Positions 41,700 through 51,826 of a DNA stretch of 64,000 nt are shown here, piece by piece; positions within the stretch are counted from its first letter, which is position 1, and every line of letters starts with the position of its first letter. Where the stretch lies: positions 9,535 through 73,534 of the forward strand of contig CAYYPW010000026.1 in NCBI GenBank assembly GCA_964473645.1, read 5' to 3'. Source of the stretch: HdN1 sp964473645 (lineage in GTDB: Bacteria; Pseudomonadota; Gammaproteobacteria; Pseudomonadales; Ketobacteraceae). Both the position numbers and the translations under genes were made by a program. The notes beneath the pieces were generated by a model, which was not told the DNA's origin, ran no database searches, and was given only the letters and a program-made list of their open reading frames with translations.

Positions 41700-44051
41700 A
41701 TGGCGGAGAAAAGCAGCTTTGTGCGAATATCTGAAGACCTGGTCTTCAATAATCGCGCTATTTATCTAGGGCTTTTTCTGCTCTGTACGCTTTTTTTTGG
41801 CTGGCAAGCTTTATACGTCAAATTAGACACGAGTCTCGAAAAAATGGTGCCCTTGGGGCACCCCTATATTCAAAATCTGTTCAAGCATAAAGATGAGCTA
41901 AGTCTCGGGAATGATTTGCGCATCTCGGTTGAAACGACCGAGGGCGACATTTTCAATGCCGATTATCTGGAAATCCTGAGAAAAGTCACCGACGAGGCCT
42001 TTTATATCGAAGGTGTCGATAAATCCAAAATTCAGTCGCTCTGGACCGCCAATGTGCGTTGGGTCGAGGTCACTGAAGAAGGGTTTATCGGGGGCGAAGT
42101 CGTGCCGCCTGAATATGACGGCACCCAAGAATCCCTGGCAACGGTGCAAGCCAACGTGCTGCGTTCAGGCCAGGTGGGGCGCCTGGTTGGTGACAATTTC
42201 AAGTCTTCTATCGTCTATATCCCGTTGTTGGATCTGGATGCAGCCAAGGGCGAGAAACACGATTACCGTGCCATTTCTCACGCACTTGAAGATAAAATCC
42301 GTAAGCAATTCGAAAACGACAAAATAAAAATCCATGTGGTCGGATTTGGTAAAAAAATTGGCGACATGATGGATGGTGCCGCTGAGGTGGCGAGCTTCTT
42401 TCTGTTCGGTGTTGTAATCACCTTTATTTTTCTGATCATGGATACCCGCTGCCTCCGCAGTTCTGTCGTTATTGTGGTGTGTTCGGTGGTTGCAGTTATT
42501 TGGCAAATGGGGTTGCTTGCGCTGTTGGGTTATGGCCTTGATCCCTATTCGATGTTGGTGCCATTTCTCATTTTTGCCATTGCAGTCAGTCACAGCGTGC
42601 AGATTGTGCATAGCTTTGCCGATGAGAAGGTTTACGGCCGTGACAACTATATGGCGGGACGACTGGTGTTTCGTTCGCTGTTTGCGCCGGGGTCAGCCGC
42701 ATTGGTCAGTGATGCCATCGGTTTTTTCACACTTTACATTATTGATATTCGAGTGATTCAGGAGCTGGCGGTTGCTGCAGGGATTGGCACCATGATTGTC
42801 ACTTTCACCAATCTTGTTCTGGTGAAGGTGGTGTTTAGTTATATTGGAATCAGCCCAAATTCCATCAAGCAGGCACTTAAGAAAAAAAGCAATCCATCTC
42901 GCTCGTGGCGATGGCTTTCAAAGTTTGCCAATCCCAATATTGCGATTGTGTCTATCATCACGGCCGCTATTTTGGGAATGACATCTTTCTATATCGCGAA
43001 AGACCTTAAAACGGGCGATCTTGATCCGGGGGCTCCTGAATTGCGCCCCGATTCACGTTACAACCTGGATGATAAGTATATCAACGCCAATTATTCGGTC
43101 AGTGCCGATGTGCTCGTCGTAATGGTTGAAACACCGCCCGATAAGTGCACGAGTTATGCTGCGCTGGAAGCCATGGATCGCTTTATGTGGTACATCGAAA
43201 ATGTTGATGGCGTGCAATCGGCGATATCGCTGGTGACTGTGTCAAAACGTGTGCTAACCGGTTACAACGAGGGCAATCTGAAATGGCAAGAGCTTTCAAG
43301 GGTACAGGACATTATCAATAATTCGGTGCAAACCATTCCTGCCGGATTCATGAATACCACCTGTAGCTTGGCCCCTGTGGTGATTTATTTACGCGACCAC
43401 AAAGCAGAAACGCTCAAAACGGTAACGTCAGCCATTGAATTATTTGCCCAGGAAAACGATGACGCTGACATAGCGCGATTTGTGTTGGCCTCGGGCAATG
43501 CGGGGGTAGAAGCAGCGACCAACGACACCATCAAGGCGGCCGCCAACACCATGATGTGGTTTGTCTATGCCATTGTTATTTTTATGTGCTGGATGACATT
43601 CAACTGGTCGGTGACTGCGGTGATCTGCGTGATAACGCCGTTGGTGTTGACTTCCTTTCTGTGCGAAGCGCTGATGACGATGTTCGGCATGGGTGTAAAG
43701 GTAGGCACTTTACCAGTGATCGCGTTGGGTGTCGGAATTGGTGTTGATTACGGTATTTACATTTACTCGAAAATGCAGGAATACCTCGATGAAGGCATGG
43801 ACCTTCAGGAAGCGTATTTTCGGACGCTTTGTGTGACGGGTAAAGCCGTGGCCTTTACCGGGATTTCCCTCGCCGTAGGGGTGGGCACCTGGATATTCTC
43901 GGACATCAAGTTTCAGGCCGACATGGGTATTCTGCTCACCTTCATGTTTGTCTGGAATATGGTGGGCGCCTTGTGGTTATTACCGGCCATGGCGCACTTT
44001 CTGGTGAAAGTGAAACCCAAGAAAGTGCTTGTTAAGCCCTTGAAAGCCTAA
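41700..44051 (+). CDS. RND/MMPL-family transporter
   Basis: A 783-residue inner-membrane transporter with about 12 helices: one near 18-38, a large periplasmic loop (40-225), five helices (230-390), a second loop, and a second helix set (610-770). The MMPL-type halves show VGVIT-like FFLFGVVITFIFLIMDTRC and GVGIGVDYGIYIYSKMQEYL, the latter with acidic residues of the proton relay style. Such RND proteins move lipids or hydrophobic compounds. With DUF1329 and YCF48 genes it forms a compact module; direction and cargo are unknown. A strong terminator follows. Confidence 0.9.
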   Translation: MAEKSSFVRISEDLVFNNRAIYLGLFLLCTLFFGWQALYVKLDTSLEKMVPLGHPYIQNLFKHKDELSLGNDLRISVETTEGDIFNADYLEILRKVTDEAFYIEGVDKSKIQSLWTANVRWVEVTEEGFIGGEVVPPEYDGTQESLATVQANVLRSGQVGRLVGDNFKSSIVYIPLLDLDAAKGEKHDYRAISHALEDKIRKQFENDKIKIHVVGFGKKIGDMMDGAAEVASFFLFGVVITFIFLIMDTRCLRSSVVIVVCSVVAVIWQMGLLALLGYGLDPYSMLVPFLIFAIAVSHSVQIVHSFADEKVYGRDNYMAGRLVFRSLFAPGSAALVSDAIGFFTLYIIDIRVIQELAVAAGIGTMIVTFTNLVLVKVVFSYIGISPNSIKQALKKKSNPSRSWRWLSKFANPNIAIVSIITAAILGMTSFYIAKDLKTGDLDPGAPELRPDSRYNLDDKYINANYSVSADVLVVMVETPPDKCTSYAALEAMDRFMWYIENVDGVQSAISLVTVSKRVLTGYNEGNLKWQELSRVQDIINNSVQTIPAGFMNTTCSLAPVVIYLRDHKAETLKTVTSAIELFAQENDDADIARFVLASGNAGVEAATNDTIKAAANTMMWFVYAIVIFMCWMTFNWSVTAVICVITPLVLTSFLCEALMTMFGMGVKVGTLPVIALGVGIGVDYGIYIYSKMQEYLDEGMDLQEAYFRTLCVTGKAVAFTGISLAVGVGTWIFSDIKFQADMGILLTFMFVWNMVGALWLLPAMAHFLVKVKPKKVLVKPLKA

Positions 44052-44090
44052 AGACGGACAGCTAACCCACTGATCCAGCATAAAAAAAGG

Positions 44091-44118
44091 AATCCCGCCA
44101 CGAGGCGGGATTTTTTTT
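44091..44118 (+). terminator. Intrinsic terminator of the RND module
   Basis: AATCCCGCC (44091-44099) and GGCGGGATT (44104-44112) form a perfect 9-bp stem with a 4-nt ACGA loop and a T-run of eight (44111-44118). It ends the DUF1329-YCF48-RND transcript 40 bases after the stop. Confidence 0.92.
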
Positions 44119-44240
44119 AGCGCTCAAACGATTTTGTAGTACAATCCGACTTCGTAAACGAAAATAAAACAACAAAACTAATTCGTTTGTGCGCGCCGTC
44201 TCGCGTGCCGCACAAAACGGCTTGTTTATGGAAGCTCGTC

Positions 44241-47200
44241 ATGCCGTCAGCCTTTACGACCGGATTGTTTGGTCTTGGATTTTACTTCGCTCTTTCCACC
44301 CTGTCGCATGCTACGATCCCAGAATACTCAGGCGTGAGTGGCGCGTCTGTTGGAATTCCGCAAACCCCTTATGCTGTAACGCTCGATCAAGCGGGATTTC
44401 GTATTGATGGACAATACCAGTTATTGCGCGGCGGCAGTTTACAGTATTGGCGTCTGCCAAAGTCGGTGTGGCGTGATCGCCTGAAGCGCTTCAAGGCCGC
44501 TGGGTTTAATACCGTCGATATGTATGTGCCCTGGAACACCGTCGAACCGGTGGAGGGACAGTTTAATTTCACGGAACCGGATTTACGTCATTTTCTCGAT
44601 TTATGCAAAGAATTGGGCGTCTTCGTCTATTTTCGCCCTGGCCCCTATATTACCAATGAAATGGACGCAGGCGGCGTGCCCGCATGGTTGATGGCAAGAT
44701 CAACCAAACAAATGATTGCTGCCGATGGCAAACCCAATTTACGCACCCATGATCCTGATTTTTTAATCGCGGTGCAGCGATATTTTCGTGCGTTGAATCA
44801 GGTGATAAAACCCTATCTGGCTAGCCAGGGTGGGCCGATCGTGCTGTATTCGATTGAAAATGAATACAGCTGGTTCGAGATCTTTCTGCAAGTCGACAAA
44901 CTTGCGTGGTATGAAGGCGCGATGGAGCGATTTACTCAAACGCCGCCCATTACGCATGCCTATTTGAGTGCCCTGCGAGACATGGTGTTGGCGGATGGCA
45001 TTGATGTGCCCATTACGACGTGCCCGGGCGATGGCAAATTATCCGGGATGGGCCGGGTGCCGGGAATCGTGCCCATGCCCAATATGTATGCGGGATTGGG
45101 CGGCAGTCAGCCGGAAAAAACCGTATATTCATTGCTGCAGAAAATGCATGATCCGCTACTCAATGGCGGTATCTATGCGGATTATCCCAGCGGCACCACC
45201 GAGACCGATCGACTTCCCAGCAAAATTAAACGCTTATTGATGGCCGGTCTGGATGCAACCTTTGCGTTTAACATTTTTGGCACGCATCAAGAAGGGTATC
45301 GCAACGGAATGGCATTGAATATTGACACGGTAAAGGCCATCGCCGATTTCAATGACAAGCGTCCATTCAGCCAGAAAATCGCCAATGTCCAAGTCGGCTA
45401 TTACCACAACGTCATTGATTTTAACGGAGCGGTGAGCCCCTCGGGTGGGCATCGCGAGAATTATTACGAGTTTCGTCGCGACAATGCTTTTTTTGATACG
45501 GTAACGCCGTATCTCGCATCGCGTACGCACCCGAATCGCACGGCAACAGGGTTACCAGGGAGTGATACGCGTCTTGTCATTGATCAGCCAAATTTGGGCG
45601 CGAAAGAGGGCGCCTATCGTGTGCATTATTGGATGCAGCAGGATGATACGCGCTTGGTCAGTCTGGTGAATGAATCGAATGCCGACCAGCAAATTGCGAT
45701 TGGCGGAATCACCATTGAGGGTGAACGCTTACCGCGTTTTGCGCCTATAACGGTACCCCTGCAGGACTTTGATGGAAAGCCGCAGTTTGGTGACGTCAAC
45801 CGCAGCTACGCACAAGTGCTGGTACACAACCTGCCTTTACCTGCTGGCGGGCGCTTGCACTATACCACCAGTGAACTGATGTGGGCGCGCCCGTTTAACG
45901 ACGAAACCTTGCTCGTGGTGCACGGCAAAGCCGGTACCGAGGGGGAAATCGTACTTGATCAATTGCAGACGCCTCGAGTCATCTTTCAGGATGCGGGTGT
46001 GCGGCTGCACGTCCAGGACGCAAATTCCCTGGTCGCCAGTTATTCCCACGATGGCTGGAAACAATTGCTGCTTGAGGACGCGCAGGGTAAGCGTTATCGG
46101 GTTGTCGTGACCGAAAGCAAAACAGCAGGGCGCACCTGGCTATTAGGAGCTGCCGGCAATGAGTTATTGATCAGCGGTGCCGACTACATTGATAGCGATC
46201 AGGTGCAAACGACTGGGCAAGGGCTGGCGTTCACGCTGGATCAAACAGATTCAAATCGGCCTTTGTATGTGGTATCGCCGCAAGCGGTGAACATCGACGG
46301 CGCGACCAGCTTGCAAGCCTATCGCGCGGACAGCAACGCGGCAGCCTTCACTGTTTCAGATCGCCCTGAACTGCCGGCGTTACCCGATATCAAGACCTTG
46401 GCGGTTCAACGGCTGGATATTGATGAAGCCCAACCGACGTATGATGATCGTTGGTGGCAGCAATGGACAGGGGAAGCCAACGCGCTCGAACGCCTTGGCA
46501 TTTACAGTGGGCATGCCTGGTATCGCAGTCGTTTTCAACTGGACAACGTGCCGACGGGAGATGTGGGGCTGTATGTGCAGGGTGCCAGTGATTTTGTTGG
46601 CATTTATGTTAATGGTCACTATGTGTCGACAGTGGCGCCTCTGGGAACGGCGATTGACAGCCAGGGGAGCCATTCCCGCTATCGTTTTGCCTCATTGCAA
46701 CCCTATCTCACACCAGGCGAAAACGTAATTGCATTTCGCACCGAAATTTGGGGCCACGGCAGTTTTATGTTTCCCCGTGGAAAGCTGTTCTTGATCGGGC
46801 CGTCGATACCTGCAGTGGGCTTTGATAGCTTGAAGGGTTTGATCGGTAAAGCACGGGTGGGCAAAACGGCGTTGACCCAATGGAGCGTGCGCGCGGGTTT
46901 GGGGGGTGAGAATGCAGCGTTCATGGCAGCGGACAACGACGAAGATACGTGGCAGCCACTGGCTGCAGATGCGGCGGATGCACCCTTTTTATCCATGCAA
47001 AAAGGGGATATTCGTTGGGTAAAAACCCAATTTGATACGACGTCGATTCCTTCACCGAGTCAATGGCAGGCGCCCATTGTGGTCGCTTTACAGGGCGAAC
47101 GCAGTAAGGCAACGCTGTATCTGAACGGCAAACTGATCGGCCGCTGGATCAGCGATAATAAGGTGCTTGGCCAGGGCTTTTGGGCCAGTGGCAGTCGCGA

Positions 47201-47444
47201 TATGTGGATGAATACCGATGCAGATCATTTTCCCTTGGCGTATGAAGATTTGCATCAGGACGGTACGCCCAATGTGTTGGCCATCGCCTTCGAGGATACC
47301 TCACATAGCAGCGACCCTGCGGGTATCGTGGCAGATATGCGTTTGCAGTATGCCGCCGAGAACCGTCGTTATGACGAAAATGGTGAAATGCAACGTGAAG
47401 CGGCCACGCGTTGGCGCTTTCCTCTCAAGTTGATGTGGCAGTAA
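44241..47444 (+). CDS. Secreted GH35 beta-galactosidase
   Basis: A glycoside hydrolase of 1067 residues that would remove terminal beta-galactosyl groups. The signal peptide is cut after STLSHA, followed by a GH35 TIM barrel (about 45-380: RGGSLQYWRLPKSVWRDRLK, FNTVDMYVPWNTVEPVEGQF, FRPGPYITNEMDAGGVPAWL), with acid/base E208 in SIENEYS. Beta-sandwich domains with jelly-roll carbohydrate-binding pattern fill the rest. GGAAG upstream of ATG 44241 sets the start; a TTG frame from 44187 is rejected. No transporter for the sugar lies adjacent. The gene overlaps tail-to-tail by 20 bases with the DISM kinase. Confidence 0.88.
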   Translation: MPSAFTTGLFGLGFYFALSTLSHATIPEYSGVSGASVGIPQTPYAVTLDQAGFRIDGQYQLLRGGSLQYWRLPKSVWRDRLKRFKAAGFNTVDMYVPWNTVEPVEGQFNFTEPDLRHFLDLCKELGVFVYFRPGPYITNEMDAGGVPAWLMARSTKQMIAADGKPNLRTHDPDFLIAVQRYFRALNQVIKPYLASQGGPIVLYSIENEYSWFEIFLQVDKLAWYEGAMERFTQTPPITHAYLSALRDMVLADGIDVPITTCPGDGKLSGMGRVPGIVPMPNMYAGLGGSQPEKTVYSLLQKMHDPLLNGGIYADYPSGTTETDRLPSKIKRLLMAGLDATFAFNIFGTHQEGYRNGMALNIDTVKAIADFNDKRPFSQKIANVQVGYYHNVIDFNGAVSPSGGHRENYYEFRRDNAFFDTVTPYLASRTHPNRTATGLPGSDTRLVIDQPNLGAKEGAYRVHYWMQQDDTRLVSLVNESNADQQIAIGGITIEGERLPRFAPITVPLQDFDGKPQFGDVNRSYAQVLVHNLPLPAGGRLHYTTSELMWARPFNDETLLVVHGKAGTEGEIVLDQLQTPRVIFQDAGVRLHVQDANSLVASYSHDGWKQLLLEDAQGKRYRVVVTESKTAGRTWLLGAAGNELLISGADYIDSDQVQTTGQGLAFTLDQTDSNRPLYVVSPQAVNIDGATSLQAYRADSNAAAFTVSDRPELPALPDIKTLAVQRLDIDEAQPTYDDRWWQQWTGEANALERLGIYSGHAWYRSRFQLDNVPTGDVGLYVQGASDFVGIYVNGHYVSTVAPLGTAIDSQGSHSRYRFASLQPYLTPGENVIAFRTEIWGHGSFMFPRGKLFLIGPSIPAVGFDSLKGLIGKARVGKTALTQWSVRAGLGGENAAFMAADNDEDTWQPLAADAADAPFLSMQKGDIRWVKTQFDTTSIPSPSQWQAPIVVALQGERSKATLYLNGKLIGRWISDNKVLGQGFWASGSRDMWMNTDADHFPLAYEDLHQDGTPNVLAIAFEDTSHSSDPAGIVADMRLQYAAENRRYDENGEMQREAATRWRFPLKLMWQ

Positions 47445-49446
47445 GCAGGTGAGCGCGAGTATCTGCGTCCAGTTGCGAACGCATGAGCGGAATTTGCAGG
47501 GTGATGCGAGTGCCTTGCCCGGGCGCTGATTGAATTTGCATGTCACCTTGCACGAGCTGTATCAGGCGTTTGCAGATATTCAGGCCAACGCCTAAACCTT
47601 CATGGGTGCGATTGTAACCGCTGCTGCCTTGGCGAAAGGCATCGAACAAGGTGGACAGACGTTCGGGGGCAATGCCGTCCCCGGTGTCTTCGATTATCGC
47701 TGTCAGTGCGTGGCTACCGTCTTCGCTCGTTGTTTCGCTGAGCGTTAACGAGACGCTGCCCTGATGGGTGAACATCACGGCATTCTTCAATAATTGCTTG
47801 AGCAGCATGCGCATAATATCGGCATCGCCCACTAGACGCCGATGCTCAGGGAGTTCAATAGCGGTATTGAAGCGCAGTTGCTTGTCAGCGCATGCGTCCT
47901 TGATGTCGCCGATGAGTCCGTTTACCAATTCATGCACGCTGAGAGGCTTGGTAACGGGCGTAAGCTTATTGGCATTGAGGGTCGAGAGATAAAGCAGATT
48001 GTCGACAGAATCTTGCATGCGCTGCCAACCCAATGCGGTAATCTCATTATTTTCTTTCAGTTTGTCGATCTGCATTTCTTTTTTGCTGAGTTCAATGGCG
48101 CCCATGATGGCATTCAGTGGTGTCCGCAGTTCATGGCTGACCGCAATCAGAAATTCGTCTTTTTCTTTGTTGGACGCTTCCAGCGCCAGGCGGGCTTGTT
48201 TTTGTGCCTGCAGGTTTTCACGTTGAATGCCATTGATGCGATCTGCCAAGGCAAGGCTATAGAGTATCCCTTCGATGGCGCTGCCGATGACGACCCCGTT
48301 TTTGGCGAGCACGCTGGCAGGTAAAACGCCCATGTAATACAGCGACGTGCACATGCCCCCCAGCAGCAGGAAACTGCCCCCGATCAGGAAAAAGCGCGCC
48401 GATCTCAGCCCACGCCGATAGGCGTAAATGCCGGTAGCCATGATGATAACGACCAGTAAGGGGGACGCAATGCCATAGACCTCCCAACACCAATACAACG
48501 GCGGAAAGCACGACGCAACCATCATCACACAGCAAAAAACAGTCAAGCCAATAAACAGGCGATCAAGGCGTTTGAAATTGACACTCAATTCAAGAAATTT
48601 GCGGGTAAACAGAAGTTGTGCGGCATACCAGCCCCACAATATCAGCGATGGTTCGCTGTCTGCCATCTCTCGAAAATGGTCCTGCCATAGATAGTGCGCG
48701 GTAAATCCTTGCACACTGGCTTGTAGCCAGCCAAGTAAAAAAATGCTTAGTGTGTAGAGCAGATAACTGTTGTCGCGGATTGAAAAATATAAAAAAAGAT
48801 TGTAACTACCCAGCACGATACACAGCGAGAGAAATGCGCCCAGCATCAAATTGCGATTGGCTCTCGACAAATGAAACTGCTGTTTGGGGTAAAGGGTGGT
48901 CGGCAGCAAGATAGGCCCTTCATTGGCGACCCTTACCAGTACGGTTGCCTTTTCTTGCGGGCCGAGCAAGAGTGGAATCACAGGAATTTCTATCGGGTAG
49001 GGGCGCTGCGAAAGCGGGCGCTCAACGCCTGTCAAATAGGTGTGAACGGTGTTGTCACGCAAGAGATAAATATCGAGCATGCTCAAAAACGCGACATTGA
49101 ATTCCAGCATGAATTCGCTATTGCGGGCCAGCGTGGTATCGCCTTGAAACGAAAACGTCATCCAATACGCGGAACGGCTGTTACCCGCACGAAAATCCAG
49201 GTCACTGTAGGGATGCCAGCGCTCTTTGGGCAGGCGATACATATCATCGGCTGTCATGACCTGGTCGATATCTTCGTAATAGGCCAATGACATCGCGAGA
49301 TTCGCGGCAGTGGTGGTCGCGGTAATAATAGAAGGCCGCGTCACTTCAGGCAGTACGGCACTCGCACGGCTCAGGCCTGATGAACAAAAAAATAGACCGC
49401 CCAAGCAGGACCACAATAGCCATTTCAAATAGCGCTCATGCTGCAT
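47425..49446 (-). CDS. 7TMR-DISM sensor histidine kinase (no receiver)
   Basis: A 673-residue membrane kinase. N-terminal signal/anchor (to about 30), periplasmic DISMED2-type domain (about 35-180), seven helices (about 190-390), coiled coil, HisKA with His438 in SHELRTPLNAIMGAI, and complete HATPase_c (N-box LKQLLKNAVMF; G1 EDTGDGIAP; G2 GLGVGLNICKRLIQLVQG). It lacks a receiver domain. Its start overlaps the end of the upstream DISM gene by 11 bases, so the pair is co-expressed. It can probably phosphorylate a separate receiver, possibly the partner's. The 3' end overlaps the convergent GH35 gene. Confidence 0.92.
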   Translation of the reverse strand: MQHERYLKWLLWSCLGGLFFCSSGLSRASAVLPEVTRPSIITATTTAANLAMSLAYYEDIDQVMTADDMYRLPKERWHPYSDLDFRAGNSRSAYWMTFSFQGDTTLARNSEFMLEFNVAFLSMLDIYLLRDNTVHTYLTGVERPLSQRPYPIEIPVIPLLLGPQEKATVLVRVANEGPILLPTTLYPKQQFHLSRANRNLMLGAFLSLCIVLGSYNLFLYFSIRDNSYLLYTLSIFLLGWLQASVQGFTAHYLWQDHFREMADSEPSLILWGWYAAQLLFTRKFLELSVNFKRLDRLFIGLTVFCCVMMVASCFPPLYWCWEVYGIASPLLVVIIMATGIYAYRRGLRSARFFLIGGSFLLLGGMCTSLYYMGVLPASVLAKNGVVIGSAIEGILYSLALADRINGIQRENLQAQKQARLALEASNKEKDEFLIAVSHELRTPLNAIMGAIELSKKEMQIDKLKENNEITALGWQRMQDSVDNLLYLSTLNANKLTPVTKPLSVHELVNGLIGDIKDACADKQLRFNTAIELPEHRRLVGDADIMRMLLKQLLKNAVMFTHQGSVSLTLSETTSEDGSHALTAIIEDTGDGIAPERLSTLFDAFRQGSSGYNRTHEGLGVGLNICKRLIQLVQGDMQIQSAPGQGTRITLQIPLMRSQLDADTRAHLLTATST

Positions 49447-51826
49447 GGGCGCTTTCCTTGTTCAACCAGCGGAGCAAGGCGCCGTTGATATCATTAATCT
49501 TGACGGGTTTGGCCAAATAGTCGTTCATGCCTGCCTCGAGGCAACGCAATCGATCGTTCGATAGTGCATTGGCCGTGACTGCGACAATCGGCAATTGCTT
49601 GCTGTCGAAGCGTTTTCGCAATTCGCGGGTGGCTTCAAAGCCATCCATTACCGGCATTTGGCAATCCATGAATACAATGTCAGGGGTGGTGGTGGTACAA
49701 AACGCCAACGCTTCTTCGCCATGATTGGTCATTTGTACACGGCAACCACAGCGTTCCAGCATTTTTTGTAATACTTTTTGGTTGACGAGGTTGTCTTCGA
49801 CGACCAAGGCCAACGGCGGTTCACTGCCAACGGCGGGTTTTATAACGGAGGGTACCGGTGGCGCAACGGGCAGCCTGAAGTGGACATCGAATTTTGAACC
49901 AACCGATGGTTCTGAAAAAAAGGTGAGGGTGCCACCGAGTAAAGCAATTAAGCGCGTCCCCCTTTTGAGATCGGCATCTTGCCACGGGTGCATCAGAGAG
50001 GGTGGGAGCGGGGTATCATTAACTGCTGTGAGTAGTCTGTCGATTTTTTCTGCGGGGACATTGCGGTCAGAGCCTGCCACAGTGATCAGAAGATCCACAT
50101 TTTGTTCGTGATCAATGACTTGCCGGGTGTTCAGGTAGATGAGTTCTTCGGTGGTGTGCATCAACATGCTTTTCAGAAGATGGGAGACGACCATACGAAT
50201 TTTATCCGCGTCACCCATTAGTCGTTGTCCGGTGGGAGCTTGATGGAGAATGGCAAATTCGATGCCTTTTTTCTCGCATTGTTCCCTAAATCGTAATTCC
50301 ACCTCGGTGAGGCAGGTCAGGAGTGAGAAGGGGTGGGAATTCAGTACGGCATGCCCAGCATTCAATTCGGCTTCGCATAAAAGATTATCCACTGAATTGA
50401 GAATCTCATGCACCCCCAGTTCTATTTGGTGGTTGTGCTGGCGAAGCTCGTCGAAGGTGAAAGCGTCGCGATTTTTAGCGACGGCATTGCCGATTTCATC
50501 GAGAGGAGCATGCAAATCGCGGGTAATTGCCAGTAGAAATTCATCTTTTAAACGGTGCGCTGTTTCTAACGTTGCCACTGCGTCGCGTTGGGCTTGTAGT
50601 TTTTGCTTTTGCATGAAGTTGATGCGATCCGCCAGTGCAAGACTGAGCAAAATGCCCTCCAGTGCGCCGCCAATCAGCATGCCATGCCGAATCAACATGT
50701 GGGAGGGCAAATATCCTTGCAGATATATGCCGGTGAGAAGGGCGCTGATCAAAAAGAACGTCCACCCCAGCAAAAAGAAGCGCGCCGCTTTATTACCCTG
50801 ATTTAAGGTGTAAATGGCGGCCCAGATGACTGACACGATTGAGAGGCCAGAGGCGGCGTTGAAAATAGCCAGCGAAATGTAGACCGGAATAATAAACGTA
50901 GCTGCGCTCATCAAGCAGGCGAAGGCAATCAGCGCCATGAAATAAAGTCGCAAACGTGGATGCCATATTCTCAATTTGAGAAAACTGCTGGTGAACAGCA
51001 AAGTGAAAATCAAACCCAGCCAGACCGTTAAGGTCGGTTCGATGTAGGCAAATTCGGTAAAGGTATCCTGCCAAAGATAATAAACGGTGAAACCCCGCAG
51101 CGACATTTGCAGCCACAACATGGTCAGCATGGTAATCGTATAAAACAGGTAACTGGGTTCGCGCACGGTGAAATACAAAAACAGGTTATAAGCGCTCAGC
51201 ACCAGACACAGGCTGATAAAGAAACCCAGCAAGGTATGAGTGTTGGTGCGTTGTAGGTAAAATTCGTCTTCGCCATACAACATGAGCGGCAGCAGCAATG
51301 CACCCTCTGAGTGCGCATGGATAAAAAGGGTTTTGGTTTCGTCTGCTGTAAAACGCAATGGCAAAGCAAAGGTTTCCAGGGACAGGGGGCGCTGTGAATA
51401 AGGGCGTGCGAGGCCGGTTTCGTGACGCGTGATCTGGCCGCCTTCAAGCACATAGAAATCAAGAAAACCCAGGAAGGAGAGATCCATATCCAGCACATAA
51501 GTGGCAGGTGATGCCAGGGTGGCATCGGATCTTAGGTCAAACGTTATCCAGAAATGTGAGCGTGTATAGCCGCGCATCAGGGCATCGTCGTGATGTTGGG
51601 TCCATGCCTCGTCGGGAAGCCCCCGAACGTCTTCAAAACGCATGCTACCTGTGGGGTCTTCGATGAAGCGTAATCGCGGCGCGAGGTTGATTACTTGCTG
51701 GGCGGGGCCGATGACAATCGGTGTGTTCATGGCAAGGGCAGCCGGGGGCCACGCGCAAACGCCTGCGCCTACCCAGAACAGGTTAAGTAGGTAGAAAAAT
51801 AGCCAGCGCAATGGGCGGGTAGGCAT
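49436..51826 (-). CDS. 7TMR-DISM pseudokinase with intact receiver domain
   Basis: Laid out like a hybrid kinase (796 residues): signal peptide cut after PPAALA, DISMED2 domain, seven helices, coiled coil, kinase region, REC. The HisKA motif reads ITRDLHAPLDE, so the phospho-histidine is Arg436 and E/R neighbours are swapped. The N-box has Ser for Asn (HLLKSMLMHT), and the G1 and G2 glycine boxes are not recognisable. REC is intact with Asp721 (FMDCQMPVMDGFEAT) and KP near the end. It should not autophosphorylate. The first ATG is at 51949; 51826 is preferred because it starts a normal signal peptide. Overlaps the kinase gene. Confidence 0.85.
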   Translation of the reverse strand: MPTRPLRWLFFYLLNLFWVGAGVCAWPPAALAMNTPIVIGPAQQVINLAPRLRFIEDPTGSMRFEDVRGLPDEAWTQHHDDALMRGYTRSHFWITFDLRSDATLASPATYVLDMDLSFLGFLDFYVLEGGQITRHETGLARPYSQRPLSLETFALPLRFTADETKTLFIHAHSEGALLLPLMLYGEDEFYLQRTNTHTLLGFFISLCLVLSAYNLFLYFTVREPSYLFYTITMLTMLWLQMSLRGFTVYYLWQDTFTEFAYIEPTLTVWLGLIFTLLFTSSFLKLRIWHPRLRLYFMALIAFACLMSAATFIIPVYISLAIFNAASGLSIVSVIWAAIYTLNQGNKAARFFLLGWTFFLISALLTGIYLQGYLPSHMLIRHGMLIGGALEGILLSLALADRINFMQKQKLQAQRDAVATLETAHRLKDEFLLAITRDLHAPLDEIGNAVAKNRDAFTFDELRQHNHQIELGVHEILNSVDNLLCEAELNAGHAVLNSHPFSLLTCLTEVELRFREQCEKKGIEFAILHQAPTGQRLMGDADKIRMVVSHLLKSMLMHTTEELIYLNTRQVIDHEQNVDLLITVAGSDRNVPAEKIDRLLTAVNDTPLPPSLMHPWQDADLKRGTRLIALLGGTLTFFSEPSVGSKFDVHFRLPVAPPVPSVIKPAVGSEPPLALVVEDNLVNQKVLQKMLERCGCRVQMTNHGEEALAFCTTTTPDIVFMDCQMPVMDGFEATRELRKRFDSKQLPIVAVTANALSNDRLRCLEAGMNDYLAKPVKINDINGALLRWLNKESAHAA

